Notes under the pieces: generated by a model
Told to the model about the DNA's origin: nothing
Database searches by the model: none
The model's input: the letters and a program-made list of their open reading frames with translations, nothing else
Assembly (NCBI GenBank): GCA_013822765.1
Contig: PNKY01000004.1
Location: forward strand, 186,001 to 250,000
Source of the DNA: Rhodospirillum sp.
GTDB lineage: Bacteria; Pseudomonadota; Alphaproteobacteria; Dongiales; Dongiaceae
DNA length: 64,000 nucleotides
Direction of reading: 5' to 3'
Part shown: positions 1 to 9,723 of the stretch, piece after piece
Position numbering within the stretch: position 1 is the stretch's first letter
How the letters are laid out: every line of letters begins with the position of its first letter
Program-made: the position numbers and the translations under genes

Positions 1-54
1 GGCGAGCACGAGCCCGATCGCCTTGCGTTCCAGCCGGTAGTGAAGACCGAACAT
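1..54 (-). CDS. ccoO: cbb3 cytochrome c oxidase subunit II (CcoO), N-terminal fragment
   Basis: Only the first 18 codons are inside the window; the rest lies beyond position 1. They read MFGLHYRLERKAIGLVLA, a short cytoplasmic start running into a hydrophobic segment, as expected for the N-terminal anchor of the membrane-bound c-type cytochrome subunit. The gene follows ccoN with a gap of only six bases, which is the standard ccoN-ccoO order. The call rests mainly on that position, because no haem-binding CXXCH motif is in view. Confidence 0.7.
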   Translation of the reverse strand, partial: MFGLHYRLERKAIGLVLA

Positions 55-60
55 CGCCGC

Positions 61-1713
61 TCACTCCCCTGGCTGCAGAGCGGCGCGGGCGGGCGCGGGC
101 TCGGGCTGGTCGACGGCGGGTTCGCGCTCCTGCGGCACAACACGGATGGTCATCCAGATGTTGTAGCAACCGACGACGGCGCCGATCAGGAACAGCAATC
201 CGCCGATCGCGCGCGCGATGTAGTAGGGGTGCATCGCGACCAGCGAATCCACGAAGGAATAGGCGAGCGTGCCGGTGTCATTGTAGGTCCGCCACATCAG
301 TCCCTGGATGATGCCGGAGTTCCACATCGCGAACACGTAGACGAGGGTGCCGGCCAGCGCGAGCCAGAAATGCACCTCGACCAGCTTGGCCGAATACATC
401 GCCTCGCGCTTCCACAGCCACGGCACCGACGCATAGATCGAGCCGAAGGTGATCATGGCGACCCAGCCGAGGGCGCCGGCATGGACATGGCCGACGGTCC
501 AGTCCGTGTAGTGCGACAGCGAGTTCACCGAGCGGATCGCCATGAAAGATCCCTCGAAGGTGGAGAGGCCGTAGAACACCGCGGCCACCATCATGAAGCG
601 CAGCGTCGCGTCGTCGCGCACCTTGTGCCAGGCGCCGTTGAGCGTCAGCAGCGCATTGCCCGCCGATGCCCAGGACGGCACCAGCAGCATGACCGAGAAG
701 GTCATGCCGAGCGATTGCACCCACTGGGGCAGGGCGGTGTAGTGCAGATGGTGCGACCCCGCCCACATGTACATGAACGTGATGCCCCAGAAGCTGATGA
801 TCGACGTGCGATAGGAGAAGATCGGGCGGCCGGCGCGCTTCGGCAGGTAGTAATACATCATGCCGAGAAACCCGGCGGTCAGGAAGAAGGCGACGGCATT
901 GTGGCCGTACCACCATTCCGTCATTGCGTCCTGGACGCCGGCGAACAGGGAATAGCTCTTGGCGCCGGCGAGCGAGACCGGAACCGCCAGGTTGTTGACG
1001 ATGTGCAGCATGGCGACGACCAGGATGAACGCCATGTAGTACCAGTTGGCCACGTAGATATGGGGTTCCTTGCGGCGGACGAGCACGCGCAGATAGATGA
1101 GGAGGTAGGTGACCCACACGATCACCAGCCAGATATCCGCGTACCATTCGGGCTCGGCATATTCCTTCGACTGCGTGATGCCCATCATGTAGCCGCTGAC
1201 CGCCAGCAGGCAGAACAGGTTGTAGCCGAACAGCACAAACATCGGGCCGAGCTGGCCGGGGAGCCGCGCGCGCGATGTGCGCTGCATGACATAGAAGGAC
1301 GTGGCAATGAGGGCGTTGCCGCCGAACCCGAAGATGACGCCGGTGGTGTGGACCGGACGGAGCCGGCCGAAGCTCGACCAGCCGGCATCGAAGGTGAGAT
1401 CGGGATTGACCAGCAGCCAGGCCACCCAGTCGCCGACGAACAGCCCGAACACCGCCCAGACCATTGCAAGCAGGATCCCGATCTTGCTCGGATCGTCGTA
1501 GTAGCGATCGAGGCGGTCTTCTGCCGGCTCCGGATCGAACAGCCCCGAGATGACGCAGAACAGGCCGGCGACGGCGGCGAGCAGCACGATGGCGCCCTGC
1601 ATGCCGAACGGGTCGTCGCGCCCGGCCGCCGTCATCGTGAGGCCGACCAGCGCCAGAGCAGAAAGAATGATGAGCGCGACCTGCCGCTCGATCTTGGTGA
1701 GTTGTCCGATCAT
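61..1713 (-). CDS. ccoN: cbb3-type cytochrome c oxidase subunit I (CcoN/FixN)
   Basis: This is the catalytic subunit of the high-affinity terminal oxidase. It reduces O2 to water at a haem b3-CuB centre in the inner membrane and pumps protons. The 550-residue protein has about 12 hydrophobic segments. It carries the expected histidine motifs: WWYGHNAVAFF and GSHHLHYT for the CuB/haem site, and GHVHAGALGW for the haems near the C-terminal third. An early His in RPVHTTGVIFG fits the low-spin haem ligand. The length is usual or slightly long; the last 25 residues are a Pro/Ala/Glu-rich tail. ccoO follows six bases later. Such operons are usually induced at low oxygen by FNR/FixK, but I see no TTGAT-N4-ATCAA box upstream. 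A different palindrome lies at 1902-1919. Confidence 0.95.
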   Translation of the reverse strand: MIGQLTKIERQVALIILSALALVGLTMTAAGRDDPFGMQGAIVLLAAVAGLFCVISGLFDPEPAEDRLDRYYDDPSKIGILLAMVWAVFGLFVGDWVAWLLVNPDLTFDAGWSSFGRLRPVHTTGVIFGFGGNALIATSFYVMQRTSRARLPGQLGPMFVLFGYNLFCLLAVSGYMMGITQSKEYAEPEWYADIWLVIVWVTYLLIYLRVLVRRKEPHIYVANWYYMAFILVVAMLHIVNNLAVPVSLAGAKSYSLFAGVQDAMTEWWYGHNAVAFFLTAGFLGMMYYYLPKRAGRPIFSYRTSIISFWGITFMYMWAGSHHLHYTALPQWVQSLGMTFSVMLLVPSWASAGNALLTLNGAWHKVRDDATLRFMMVAAVFYGLSTFEGSFMAIRSVNSLSHYTDWTVGHVHAGALGWVAMITFGSIYASVPWLWKREAMYSAKLVEVHFWLALAGTLVYVFAMWNSGIIQGLMWRTYNDTGTLAYSFVDSLVAMHPYYIARAIGGLLFLIGAVVGCYNIWMTIRVVPQEREPAVDQPEPAPARAALQPGE

Positions 1714-2140
1714 CGCGCCCCTTCCTCCACGCCCCAGACCGTTCCCGTTTACGCTAACGAAAGAACGCCTCGATCATCCGTCCGGCGCGCGCCTCTGCAC
1801 TTTTTCTGGAATGCGCCACACAAAAACATCCGCGCGGCGAGCGTCGGCGGACCATTCAGCTCGCAACTACGCACGCGCTGTCCACGAAAGGCAATATGGG
1901 CCTTAGGGATATCCCTGAGGGAACTGCCATTTTGCCGCAGTGTTCGGGCCGCCGCCATAAAGCGCGCCCGATTCAGCGGCGATGGCAGCGCGCAAATTCC
2001 GAGTAAGCCGCGCAAGTATAGCCGGCTTGTCGCCTGATCGCATTGACGTTGATAGATGACTGACCCACTCGGAAATTGCCGGCTCGACCGCGCCCGAAAT
2101 GCCAATCTGCGTCAGTTTGGCTCGGTCTCGGCAGGAGTCG
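1714..2140. other. Intergenic region upstream of ccoN
   Basis: About 430 bases separate the ccoN start from the mlaC terminator. I see no credible gene: the open frames here lack recognisable protein sequence and ribosome sites. The only striking element is the palindrome at 1902-1919. The ccoN promoter should lie here. Confidence 0.6.
1902..1919. promoter_or_regulatory. Candidate operator palindrome upstream of ccoN
   Basis: The sequence CTTAGGGATATCCCTGAG has a perfect 12-bp core, AGGGATATCCCT, and reads as CTNAGGGATATCCCTNAG on both strands. It lies about 190 bp upstream of the ccoN start codon. It does not match the FNR/FixK consensus TTGAT-N4-ATCAA. Its symmetry and position suggest a dimeric regulator site, but no regulator can be named. 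Confidence 0.35.
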
Positions 2141-2170
2141 AAAAAGGCCGCGGATCGCTCCGCGGCCTTT
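2141..2170 (-). terminator. Rho-independent terminator of mlaA-mlaC
   Basis: A perfect 12-bp stem (AAAGGCCGCGGA at 2143-2154 and its complement at 2159-2170) closes a four-base loop. On the minus strand it is followed by a run of five T. It begins about 20 bases after the mlaC stop, so it ends the minus-strand transcript. Confidence 0.9.
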
Positions 2171-2191
2171 CGATTCAGTCCGGCGGGAAAC

Positions 2192-2806
2192 TCAGTTCCC
2201 GACCTTCTTTTTCAGGATCTCGATCAGCTTGCCGACGCTGCCGCCGTTGTTGTTGATGACGGAGGCGAACTCCTGGCGGTGGGTGTCGGCGAGGCTGAGG
2301 CCTTCGACCTTCACGTCCGCAATCTTGTAGGAATCGCCGGCGGCCTCGATGGTCCAGTCGACCCTGGCCGGCTCGCCGTTCGGCAGCTGGACGGTCGAGA
2401 ACACGGTGGTGCGGCCGTCACCCTCGTCGCGCACGCGGCCCACGGCCATCTGGTGGCCGGTATAGCTGGCGAAGCGCTTGCCGTAGGCGAGGGCGAGGAA
2501 GTCGGTCACGACCGCGGTGAACTCGCTCTGCTCTTGCGGCGTCGCCTTGGGCCAATAGCTGCCCAGCATGTATTTCGCGATCGACGGCATGTCGAAATAT
2601 TGCTCGAGCAGCGGCTTCAACTTGGCGGCGCGCTGCTTGTCGGTCTCGCTCGCGGCCGGGGCCATCTCGGTGATGGCCTTGCTGCTCACTTGCTGGATAA
2701 AGGCGGTCGGATCGGCCGACGCCTGCACAGCGGGCGCAAGGGTCGATCCAAGCACAGCCAGACCGGCGGCGAGAAGCAGCCGGCGCGTCGACATCGCTTT
2801 AAGCAT
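2192..2806 (-). CDS. mlaC: Periplasmic phospholipid-binding protein MlaC
   Basis: MlaC shuttles phospholipids between the outer-membrane MlaA complex and the inner-membrane MlaFEDB transporter, keeping the outer leaflet asymmetric. The 204-residue product starts with an export signal (positive STRR, hydrophobic LLLAAGLAVLG, Ala-rich cleavage region near residue 30). It carries typical family stretches such as YFDMPSIAKYMLG near residue 72 and a C-terminal GGSVGKLIEILKKK. The length is normal for the Tol-tolerance/Ttg2D family. It follows mlaA with a gap of two bases and is followed by a terminator. Unlike the E. coli operon, no mlaFED genes are adjacent, so the transporter must be encoded elsewhere. 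The start could also be Met5. Confidence 0.93.
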   Translation of the reverse strand: MLKAMSTRRLLLAAGLAVLGSTLAPAVQASADPTAFIQQVSSKAITEMAPAASETDKQRAAKLKPLLEQYFDMPSIAKYMLGSYWPKATPQEQSEFTAVVTDFLALAYGKRFASYTGHQMAVGRVRDEGDGRTTVFSTVQLPNGEPARVDWTIEAAGDSYKIADVKVEGLSLADTHRQEFASVINNNGGSVGKLIEILKKKVGN

Positions 2807-2808
2807 GA

Positions 2809-3669
2809 CTACTCCGCTACGGTGACTTGGTCTTCCGTCTGCGCCGCCTTGAAATCGACCGGCACATCGCCGTCTTCCGGAATCATCTCGTCGGTGATGA
2901 TCTGCTGCGAGGCCTGCTGCTCGCTCTCGCCATTGCGGATCAGATCGTTGCGGTGCTGGCGATAGAGGCTGCGCACGGTCGCGTAGAAATCGACCGAGCC
3001 CTTCTTGAGCTCATCGATCGCTTCGAGATTGCGGGCGCGGGTGTCGATCGCCTCGAGGCCGGCGCGCGCGGTGTTGATCTCCGACACGTTGTAGGCGTAG
3101 CCCACCCAGGTCAGCGGATCGAGCGCGTAGTCGACGATGCGGCCCGAATAGTCGCGCGGGTTGCCGGAGCCGATGATCGGCAGATGGAGATAGGGGCCTT
3201 CGCCGGCGCCATAGACCGCGAGCGTCTGGCCGAAATCCTCTTCGTGGTAGTTCATGTCCATCATGCTCGCGACGTCGATGAAGCCGCCGATGCCGATGGT
3301 CGAGTTGATGAAGAAGCGCGCGACCGTGGTGCCGGCGCGGCTGAATTCGCCCTGGAACAGGTCGTTGGCCAGGATGACCGGGGACTTTAGGTTGCGCAGG
3401 AAGTTGCGCACGCCATCCTCGGCCGGATCGGGCAGTGCGATGTGATACCAGCCTGCGAACGGCTTCAGCAGAATCTCGTCGAGGAACTGATTGACCTCGA
3501 AGAAATAACGGTTCATCGGCTCGAGCGGATCGTTGGCCTCGTTATAGGCCTCGACCGCGGCGGTGTCCGAGGGGTCGGGCTTGGTCGCACAGCCGGCGGC
3601 GAGCACGGAAAGACCGAGCGTCGCTGCGATCAGCGTGACGCGAAACTTGGAAGTCTTGAGCGGCATCAT
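2809..3669 (-). CDS. mlaA: Outer-membrane lipoprotein MlaA (VacJ)
   Basis: MlaA sits in the outer membrane and extracts misplaced phospholipids from the outer leaflet, passing them to MlaC. From the chosen start (ATG at 3669, with AGAAGG eight bases upstream) the protein has 286 residues. It has a lipoprotein signal ending in the lipobox LAAGC, with the lipidated Cys at about residue 27. Family motifs follow: NDPLEPMNRYFFEVNQFLD and a GxGP-rich loop near GAGEGPYLHLPIIG. The frame stays open upstream, but that part has no signal-like features. It is co-transcribed with mlaC (two-base gap). The C-terminal region is acidic and Gln-rich. Confidence 0.93.
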   Translation of the reverse strand: MMPLKTSKFRVTLIAATLGLSVLAAGCATKPDPSDTAAVEAYNEANDPLEPMNRYFFEVNQFLDEILLKPFAGWYHIALPDPAEDGVRNFLRNLKSPVILANDLFQGEFSRAGTTVARFFINSTIGIGGFIDVASMMDMNYHEEDFGQTLAVYGAGEGPYLHLPIIGSGNPRDYSGRIVDYALDPLTWVGYAYNVSEINTARAGLEAIDTRARNLEAIDELKKGSVDFYATVRSLYRQHRNDLIRNGESEQQASQQIITDEMIPEDGDVPVDFKAAQTEDQVTVAE

Positions 3670-4147
3670 TCGATCAACCTTCTGTCGGCAGTTGGCCCTT
3701 GGTCTGGCCTGGCCCTTCGCGAGCCGTTCCACCGCCCCCACGATCCGACGACACCCCTGCCGCCGAAACCCCATTCGAGACGCTGGTCATCCACGCGTGG
3801 CCGGATCGTCACACAGCGCAAGTTAACTGTTCGTAACTTAACGCCGGCAAAATCACTGCCATGCCAGGATTATCGCGCCCTGCCGATGAGTTAGCATAGC
3901 TCCAGAGATTAAGCCATAGACCGGAAACGGGCCTTTCGAGGGACCCGAAGCCTGTTGTGGCAAAAATATCTCATGCTGGCGTCAACCATGTTTCCAAACC
4001 GACTTTGGAAGCGGCGGAATCTGGCGATTCCAGCCGTAAGACGGTTGCACACGGCACAAGACGTGGGTGGCCGGTCGATCCGGGCCACCGCACAAGTGCG
4101 TGAAGCAGAGGCGACGGACGCGTCTTTCCCCAACCGAATCGAACGGG
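3670..4147. other. Intergenic region between mlaA and dppF
   Basis: About 480 bases hold the mlaA promoter region and the downstream side of the dpp operon. I find no gene and no clear terminator for dppF. A short hairpin (TTCCAAA at 3992-3998 pairing with 4004-4010) has no T run. Otherwise I see nothing. Confidence 0.6.
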
Positions 4148-5161
4148 CTAGAGAGTCTTTTCCACGTGGTGGCAGGCCACCATGCGGCCGGAGAACGGCC
4201 GCAGCTCCGGGCGCTCCTGGCCACAGATCTCGGTCGCGAACGGGCAGCGGCGATGGAAGGCGCAGCCCGGCGGCGGATTGATCGGCGAAGGCAACTCGCC
4301 CTTCACCGTCAGGCGCTTGGAGCGCGCCTTGGGATCGACCGACGGCGTCGCCGCCAGCAGCGCCTGGGTATAGGGATGGCGCGGCTCATCGAAAATCACC
4401 TGCTTCGGCCCCTGTTCGACCGGCCGGCCCAGATACATCACCATCAGCTCGTCGGCGATGTGCTGCACCACGCTGAGGTCGTGCGAGATGAAGAGGTAGG
4501 CGAGGTTGAACTCGGCCTGCAGGTCCATCAGCAGGTTCAGCACCTGTGCGCGGATCGAAACGTCGAGCGCCGACACCGGCTCGTCCGCCACCACGATGCG
4601 CGGATTGAGGATGAGCGCGCGGGCGATCGCGATGCGCTGGCGCTGGCCGCCGGAGAACATGTGCGGATAGCGGGTATAGAATTCCGGCCGCAGGCCGACG
4701 CGTGCCATCATCGCGCGTGCCGTCTCGATCCGCTCCTTGGCCGACTTGTTGGTGTTGATCTCGAGCGGCTCGCCCAGGATCTGGCCGACCTGCTTGCGCG
4801 GGTTGAGCGAGCCGTAGGGATCCTGGAATACCATCTGCACCTTAGGGCGCAGGGCGTGCAGCTCCTGCTTGCCACAGCCGACCACGTCGGTGCCCTCGAT
4901 CATGAGATGGCCCTCGGTCGGCCGCTCGATCATCGTCACCATGCGGGCAAGGGTCGACTTGCCGCAGCCCGATTCGCCCACCACCGCCAGGGTGCGGCCG
5001 GCCGTCAGCGTAAAGCTCGCGCCCGCGACCGCCTTCAGCACGGCGGCCGGCTTGAACAGGCCGCGCCCGATCCGGTAGTGGCGCTGCAGGTCCTTGGCTT
5101 CCAGGACCGGCTTGGTCGTGGCGGCGGCGGGCGCCTGCACTGACGCTGCGACGGCGCTCAC
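4148..5161 (-). CDS. dppF: Peptide ABC transporter ATP-binding protein (DppF-like)
   Basis: One of two ATPases that power import of di- or oligopeptides through DppBC. From a GTG start the protein has 337 residues. It shows Walker [10 protein letters not shown], signature [15 protein letters not shown], Walker [15 protein letters not shown] and the H-loop FISHDLSVV. It ends with the oligopeptide-transporter C-terminal domain containing the Cys-rich [10 protein letters not shown] segment. The GTG start overlaps the dppD stop (GTGA at 5158-5161), so translation of the two is coupled. The frame is open further upstream, but that stretch is the dppD region read out of frame. The exact substrate (dipeptide, oligopeptide, or another nickel/peptide-like solute) cannot be read from the sequence. 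Confidence 0.92.
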   Translation of the reverse strand: MSAVAASVQAPAAATTKPVLEAKDLQRHYRIGRGLFKPAAVLKAVAGASFTLTAGRTLAVVGESGCGKSTLARMVTMIERPTEGHLMIEGTDVVGCGKQELHALRPKVQMVFQDPYGSLNPRKQVGQILGEPLEINTNKSAKERIETARAMMARVGLRPEFYTRYPHMFSGGQRQRIAIARALILNPRIVVADEPVSALDVSIRAQVLNLLMDLQAEFNLAYLFISHDLSVVQHIADELMVMYLGRPVEQGPKQVIFDEPRHPYTQALLAATPSVDPKARSKRLTVKGELPSPINPPPGCAFHRRCPFATEICGQERPELRPFSGRMVACHHVEKTL

Positions 5162-6126
5162 GCGGCGCCTCCGCCGATCGGGAAATGGCAGCGCACGCGC
5201 GCACCGAGCTTGGCTTCCAGGGCGGGAAGCTCGACGCGGCAACGCTCCTGGGCAAAGCCGCAACGCGGATTGAACACGCAGCCGCTCGGCCGGTCGGCGA
5301 TGCCCGGCACGACGCCCGGAATGGTGTTGAGCCGCTTGCCGCTGGCGCGCTCGGGCAGCGCCTCCAGCAGCGCCGCGGTATAGGGATGGCGCGGCTGCTC
5401 GAACAGCCGCTCGGCCGTCTGCTCCTCCACCTGCTGGCTGGCGTACATCACACTCACGCGCTGTGCGGTCTCCGCCACCACGCCCATGTCGTGGGTGATG
5501 AGGACCATCGCCATGTTGCGGTCGCGGCTCAAGGACGCCAGAAGATCCAGGATCTGCGCCTGGATGGTGACGTCGAGCGCGGTGGTCGGCTCGTCGGCGA
5601 TCAGAAGCTTGGGATTGCAGGCGATCGCCATCGCGATCATGACGCGCTGGCACATGCCGCCAGACAGCTGGTGCGGGAAGGAATCGAGCCGCGTCGCCGC
5701 GGCGGGAATGCCGACCTGCTCCAGTAGCTCGATGGTGCGGCGGCGACGCTCCGATCGCGAGCCGCCCTCATGCACCGCCAGCGTCTCCATGATCTGGTAG
5801 CCGACGCTGAAGGACGGGTTGAGGCTGGTCATCGGCTCCTGGAAGATCATCGCGATGTCCTTGCCGACGATCTTGCGCCGTTCGCGGTCCGACAAAGACA
5901 AGAGGTCGATGCCGTCGAAGCGCATGACATCCGCCGTCACCTTGCCCGGCCAGGCGATGAGGCCCATGACCGCGAGCATGGTGACGCTCTTGCCGGAGCC
6001 GGATTCGCCCACCACGCCCAGCAGCTCGCCGGGCTCGAGCGTGAGGTCGATGCCGTCCACCGCACGGAACGGGCCGCGATGGGTCTGGAATTCGACCGCG
6101 AGGTTGTGGATCTCGAGCAAAGGCAT
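5158..6126 (-). CDS. dppD: Peptide ABC transporter ATP-binding protein (DppD-like)
   Basis: The partner ATPase of DppF. The protein has 322 residues from ATG at 6126 and begins [13 protein letters not shown]. It carries Walker A GESGSGKS, signature [15 protein letters not shown] (Cys where Arg is common), Walker [15 protein letters not shown] and a C-terminal oligopeptide-transporter extension with the [14 protein letters not shown] cluster. It starts five bases after the dppC stop and overlaps dppF by four bases. The tight spacing of B, C, D and F indicates one transcript. Confidence 0.92.
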   Translation of the reverse strand: MPLLEIHNLAVEFQTHRGPFRAVDGIDLTLEPGELLGVVGESGSGKSVTMLAVMGLIAWPGKVTADVMRFDGIDLLSLSDRERRKIVGKDIAMIFQEPMTSLNPSFSVGYQIMETLAVHEGGSRSERRRRTIELLEQVGIPAAATRLDSFPHQLSGGMCQRVMIAMAIACNPKLLIADEPTTALDVTIQAQILDLLASLSRDRNMAMVLITHDMGVVAETAQRVSVMYASQQVEEQTAERLFEQPRHPYTAALLEALPERASGKRLNTIPGVVPGIADRPSGCVFNPRCGFAQERCRVELPALEAKLGARVRCHFPIGGGAA

Positions 6127-6131
6127 GGCGG

Positions 6132-7037
6132 TCAGCGCTTCAGCTTCGGGTCGAGCGCATCGCGCAGCCCGTCGCCCAGCAGATTGAAGGCCAGCACCGT
6201 GATGAGGATGGCGAGGCCTGGGAGTGTCACCACCCAGGGCATGGAGCGGATCAGCGTGCGGGCGTCGGCCAGCATGGTGCCCCATTCCGGCGTCGGCGCC
6301 TGCGCGCCGTAGCCGAGGAAGCCGAGCGCCGCGGCGTCGAGGATCGCGGTGGAGAAGCTCAAGGTCGCCTGCACGATCAGCGGCGCCAGGCAATTGGGCA
6401 GCACGGTGTTCAGCATCAGGCGCAGGGTTCCCGCCCCGGCGACGCGCGAGGCGGTCACATAGTCCTTCGGCAGTTCGGTCAGCACCGCTGCGCGCGCCAG
6501 GCGGGCATAGTGCGGCACGTAGGTGATGGCGACCGCAATCATCGCGTTGAGCAGACCCGAGCCGAGAATGGCCACGATCGCCAGCGCCAGCAGCAGGCTG
6601 GGGACGGAGAGGATGATGTCCATCGCGCGCATGATCAGGATATCGACCGTACCGCGGAAGAAACCGGAGAGCAGGCCGAACAGGATGCCGGCGGCCAGCG
6701 ATATAGTGACGACGATGGTGCCGATGAACAGGGAGTAGCGCGATCCGTAGATGATCCTGGACAGCAGGTCGCGCCCCACGGCGTCCGCGCCGAGCAGGAA
6801 ACGCGAGTCGCTGCCGTCCTGCCAGACCGGCGGGCACTGCTTGACTACGCATTCCTTGAAGACTTCGGCGTAGTGATAGGGCGCGATCACGTCGGCCAGG
6901 ACTGCGGCGAGCACCAGTACGACAATGACAACGAGGCCGGCCAGCGCGCCTTTGTTGGCCTTCAGCGACAGCCAGACCTCATGCGCGGGAGAGATCGTTT
7001 TGGCGACGGGCGTGGCGGCAAGAGTGGTGTCGGTCAT
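6132..7037 (-). CDS. dppC: Peptide ABC transporter permease (DppC-like)
   Basis: Inner-membrane permease that forms the channel with DppB. It has 301 residues with an N-terminal helix near residues 33-52, then a periplasmic loop, then about five further helices. The loop holds two cysteines ([10 protein letters not shown]) that could form a disulphide. The permease EAA-type segment is [19 protein letters not shown] in the C-terminal half, and [18 protein letters not shown] is the usual DppC family signature. The gene lies ten bases after dppB and five bases before dppD. Confidence 0.93.
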   Translation of the reverse strand: MTDTTLAATPVAKTISPAHEVWLSLKANKGALAGLVVIVVLVLAAVLADVIAPYHYAEVFKECVVKQCPPVWQDGSDSRFLLGADAVGRDLLSRIIYGSRYSLFIGTIVVTISLAAGILFGLLSGFFRGTVDILIMRAMDIILSVPSLLLALAIVAILGSGLLNAMIAVAITYVPHYARLARAAVLTELPKDYVTASRVAGAGTLRLMLNTVLPNCLAPLIVQATLSFSTAILDAAALGFLGYGAQAPTPEWGTMLADARTLIRSMPWVVTLPGLAILITVLAFNLLGDGLRDALDPKLKR

Positions 7038-7047
7038 GGTGCCACTC

Positions 7048-8058
7048 CTACCGCTTGTGCCGAATGCGCGGGTTGAGCAGACCGTACATCAGATCGACCA
7101 CCAGATTGGTGGTCATCACCAGGGCCGCGATCACCAGCACGCCGCCTTGCAGAGCGGGATAGTCGCGGCGGCCGATCGACTCCACCAGCCACTTGCCGAT
7201 GCCCGGCCACGAGAACACGCTTTCGGTCAGGATGGCGCCGCCCATCAGGGTGCCGACCTGCAGGCCGATGACGGTCACCACCGGCACCAGCGCATTGCGT
7301 AGCGCATGGATTGCGACGATGCGATAGACGCCGAGCCCCTTGGCCCGGGCGGTGCGGATGTAGTCCTCGCCCAGCACCTCCAGCATGGCGGAGCGCGTCA
7401 TGCGCGCGGTCACGGCGAGCGGCACGGTGCCAAGCACGATTGTCGGCAGGATCAGATGATGCAGGGCGTTGAGAAACGAACCCTTCTCGTCCGACAACAG
7501 CGTGTCGATCAGCATGAAGCCGGTGACCTCGTCGACGAAATAATCGTCGGACAGGCGCTTGGCGACCGGCGTCCAGCCGAGATCGACGGAGAAGAAGAGG
7601 ATCAGCAGCAGGCCCCACCAGAAGATCGGCATCGAATAGCCGGTGAGGCTGGTGCCCATGACCACGTGGTCGTAGACCGAGCCGCGTTTGACGGCGGCCA
7701 GCACGCCGGCCGGCAATCCGACCAAGGTGGAGAAGATCAGAGCGAAGATCGCCAGCTCGACCGTCGCCGGAAACAGTGTCAGGAACTCGTCCATGACGGG
7801 GCGATGGGTGATGACGGAAATCCCCAGGTCGCCCTGCAGGACGCCGCCGACATAGTCGAAGAACTGCACGTAGAGCGGACGGTCGAGGCCCATCTCATGC
7901 AGCAGCTCGGCGTGGCGCTCGGGCGAGATGCCGCGCTCGCCCACACGCACCTCGATCGGATCGCCTGGCACCAGGCGGATGAGGACAAAGGTCAGGAGAA
8001 TGATACCGAGAAACGTCGGTATCACCAGCCCGAGGCGCGTCAGGACGAAACGGAGCAT
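7048..8058 (-). CDS. dppB: Peptide ABC transporter permease (DppB-like)
   Basis: Second permease of the peptide importer, 336 residues. The N-terminus MLRFVLTRLGLVIPTFLGI is the typical DppB/OppB first helix, followed by PGDPIEVRVGERG. The coupling segment RTARAKGLGVYRIVAIHALR lies in the C-terminal half and would contact the ATPases. It follows dppA after a 69-base gap that contains a strong hairpin (8083-8112), and precedes dppC by ten bases. Confidence 0.94.
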   Translation of the reverse strand: MLRFVLTRLGLVIPTFLGIILLTFVLIRLVPGDPIEVRVGERGISPERHAELLHEMGLDRPLYVQFFDYVGGVLQGDLGISVITHRPVMDEFLTLFPATVELAIFALIFSTLVGLPAGVLAAVKRGSVYDHVVMGTSLTGYSMPIFWWGLLLILFFSVDLGWTPVAKRLSDDYFVDEVTGFMLIDTLLSDEKGSFLNALHHLILPTIVLGTVPLAVTARMTRSAMLEVLGEDYIRTARAKGLGVYRIVAIHALRNALVPVVTVIGLQVGTLMGGAILTESVFSWPGIGKWLVESIGRRDYPALQGGVLVIAALVMTTNLVVDLMYGLLNPRIRHKR

Positions 8059-8082
8059 GAGTAACTATCGGTCAAAAGAGGA

Positions 8083-8112
8083 GGGGCGGGGAAAGTTTCC
8101 TTTCCCCGCCCC
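8083..8112 (-). terminator. Strong hairpin between dppA and dppB
   Basis: A perfect 13-bp GC-rich stem (GGGGCGGGGAAAG at 8083-8095 with its complement at 8100-8112) closes a four-base loop. There is no T run on the minus strand. In peptide-transport operons such intercistronic stems commonly stabilise the binding-protein mRNA or partly end transcription, giving more DppA than permease. That role is inferred here. Confidence 0.75.
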
Positions 8113-8127
8113 CGAGGACAACTCAGA

Positions 8128-9723
8128 TTACTCGGCGATGTCGACGCCTTCGAAGATGTGCGTGCCCAGCGGGTGCACCTTGTAGCCCGACACCTTCTTG
8201 CTCATCGGCATGCTGACCAGGGAGTGCGCGACCGGCACCCACGGCGCCTGGTCGTGGAAGATCTCCTGAGCCTGCTTGTAGAGCGCGGTGCGCTTCTCCA
8301 CGTCGGAGATCTGCTTGGCATCGTCGATCAGCTTGGTGAAGCCTTCGTCGCACCACTTGGCGACGTTCTGGCCGCCTTCACGCGCCGAGCCGCAGGACAG
8401 CAGCACGCCCATGAAATTGTCCGGATCACCGTTATCGCCGGTCCAGCCCAGCATGCCCATCTGGTGCTCGCCGGCCTGCAGGCGCTTGCGGTACTCGCCC
8501 CACTCGAAGGTCTTGAGTTCCGCGGTGATGCCGACCTTCGCGAGGTCAGCCTGCATCAGCTCGGCCATCTTCTTGGCATCCGGATTGTACGGACGCTGCA
8601 CCGGCATGTACCAGAGGTCGGTCTGGAGGTTGCTGACGCCGGCTTCCGCCAGCATGGCCTTCGCCTGCTCCGGATCGTACGGATAGGCCTGGACCGCATC
8701 GTCATACGACCAGATCGTCGGCGGGATCGGGTTCTTCGCCGCCTTGCCGGCGCCCTGATAGACCGCCGCCAGGATGGCTTCCTTGTCGATCGCCATGTTG
8801 ATGGCCTGGCGCACCTTGACGTTGTCGAACGGCGGCTTCTTCACGTTCATCGCGAGGTAGCCGACGTTGAGACCTTCCTGCTCCAGCACCTGGAGATTCG
8901 GATTGGCCTTCAGCTTCGCGACGTTGGCCGGGTTCGGATACGGAATGACGTCGCACTCGCCGGCCTCAAGCCGGGCTTCGCGCGTCGCCTGGTCAGGCGT
9001 GATCGAGAACACCAGACGGTCGATCGGCTGCTTGCCGCGGAAGTAGTTGACGTTCGCGTTGTAGATGATGCGATCGTCCTTGCGGTAGGAGTTTAGCACG
9101 AACGGGCCGGTTCCGATCGGGTTCTGGTCGACCTGCTCGGGCGTGCCCGCCTTCAGCATCTGCGCCATGTATTCCGCGGAGTGGATCGCCGCGAAGTCCA
9201 TGCCGAGATTGGCGATGAACGGCGATTCCGGCTTGGTCAGGGTGAACTTCACCGTGTTCGCGTCGACCTTGTCGATCGCGCCGATGAGGTCCGCCATGCC
9301 CATGTCGTTGAAGTAGTCGTACGCGCCGCCCGACACGCCGTGATAGGGATCGTCCTTCTTCCACATCCGGTTGAAGGTGGCGACCACGTCGTCCGCGTTG
9401 AAGTCGCGGCTCGGCGAGAAATCGCCGCGCGCGTGGAACTTCACGCCCTTGCGCAGATGGAAGGTGTAGACCTTGCCGTCATCCGAGACGTCCCAGGACT
9501 CCGCCAGCCCCGGCTCGATCTCGGTGGTGCCGGGCTTGAACTCCACCAAGCGGTTGAACACCGGATAGGCGGTGTCGAAGCTGGTGCCAGTGGTGTTGAT
9601 CTGCGGATTGAAATTCTCCGGGCTGCCCTCGGAGCAATAAACCAGGGTCTTGGCATCGGCGGCGTTCGCGAAGCCAAACGCGATCGCGGCCGCTGCAACG
9701 GCCCCCAAAAGTCGACGTTTCAT
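8128..9723 (-). CDS. dppA: Periplasmic peptide-binding protein (DppA-like, SBP_bac_5)
   Basis: The substrate receptor that delivers peptides to DppBCDF. The 531-residue product has a signal peptide ([18 protein letters not shown], cleavage after ADA near residue 24), then mature protein beginning [17 protein letters not shown], the usual DppA start. Family motifs follow: [15 protein letters not shown] near residue 93, and [14 protein letters not shown]. It is the first gene of the operon, separated from dppB by a strong hairpin. A ribosome site (GGGAGA) precedes ATG at about nine bases. The substrate could be dipeptides, haem or small peptides. Confidence 0.94.
   Translation of the reverse strand: MKRRLLGAVAAAAIAFGFANAADAKTLVYCSEGSPENFNPQINTTGTSFDTAYPVFNRLVEFKPGTTEIEPGLAESWDVSDDGKVYTFHLRKGVKFHARGDFSPSRDFNADDVVATFNRMWKKDDPYHGVSGGAYDYFNDMGMADLIGAIDKVDANTVKFTLTKPESPFIANLGMDFAAIHSAEYMAQMLKAGTPEQVDQNPIGTGPFVLNSYRKDDRIIYNANVNYFRGKQPIDRLVFSITPDQATREARLEAGECDVIPYPNPANVAKLKANPNLQVLEQEGLNVGYLAMNVKKPPFDNVKVRQAINMAIDKEAILAAVYQGAGKAAKNPIPPTIWSYDDAVQAYPYDPEQAKAMLAEAGVSNLQTDLWYMPVQRPYNPDAKKMAELMQADLAKVGITAELKTFEWGEYRKRLQAGEHQMGMLGWTGDNGDPDNFMGVLLSCGSAREGGQNVAKWCDEGFTKLIDDAKQISDVEKRTALYKQAQEIFHDQAPWVPVAHSLVSMPMSKKVSGYKVHPLGTHIFEGVDIAE

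Noticed and set aside
40..2037. 665-codon plus-strand open frame across ccoN
   Set aside because: It is the antisense reading of ccoN, with Arg/His/Asp-rich sequence and no domain, a GC-codon shadow.
1714..2190. FNR/FixK box for ccoN
   Set aside because: No TTGAT-N4-ATCAA-like site was found; the only strong dyad has another sequence.
3985..4015. Possible terminator for dppF
   Set aside because: Short 7-bp stem without a T run and over 130 bases beyond the gene.
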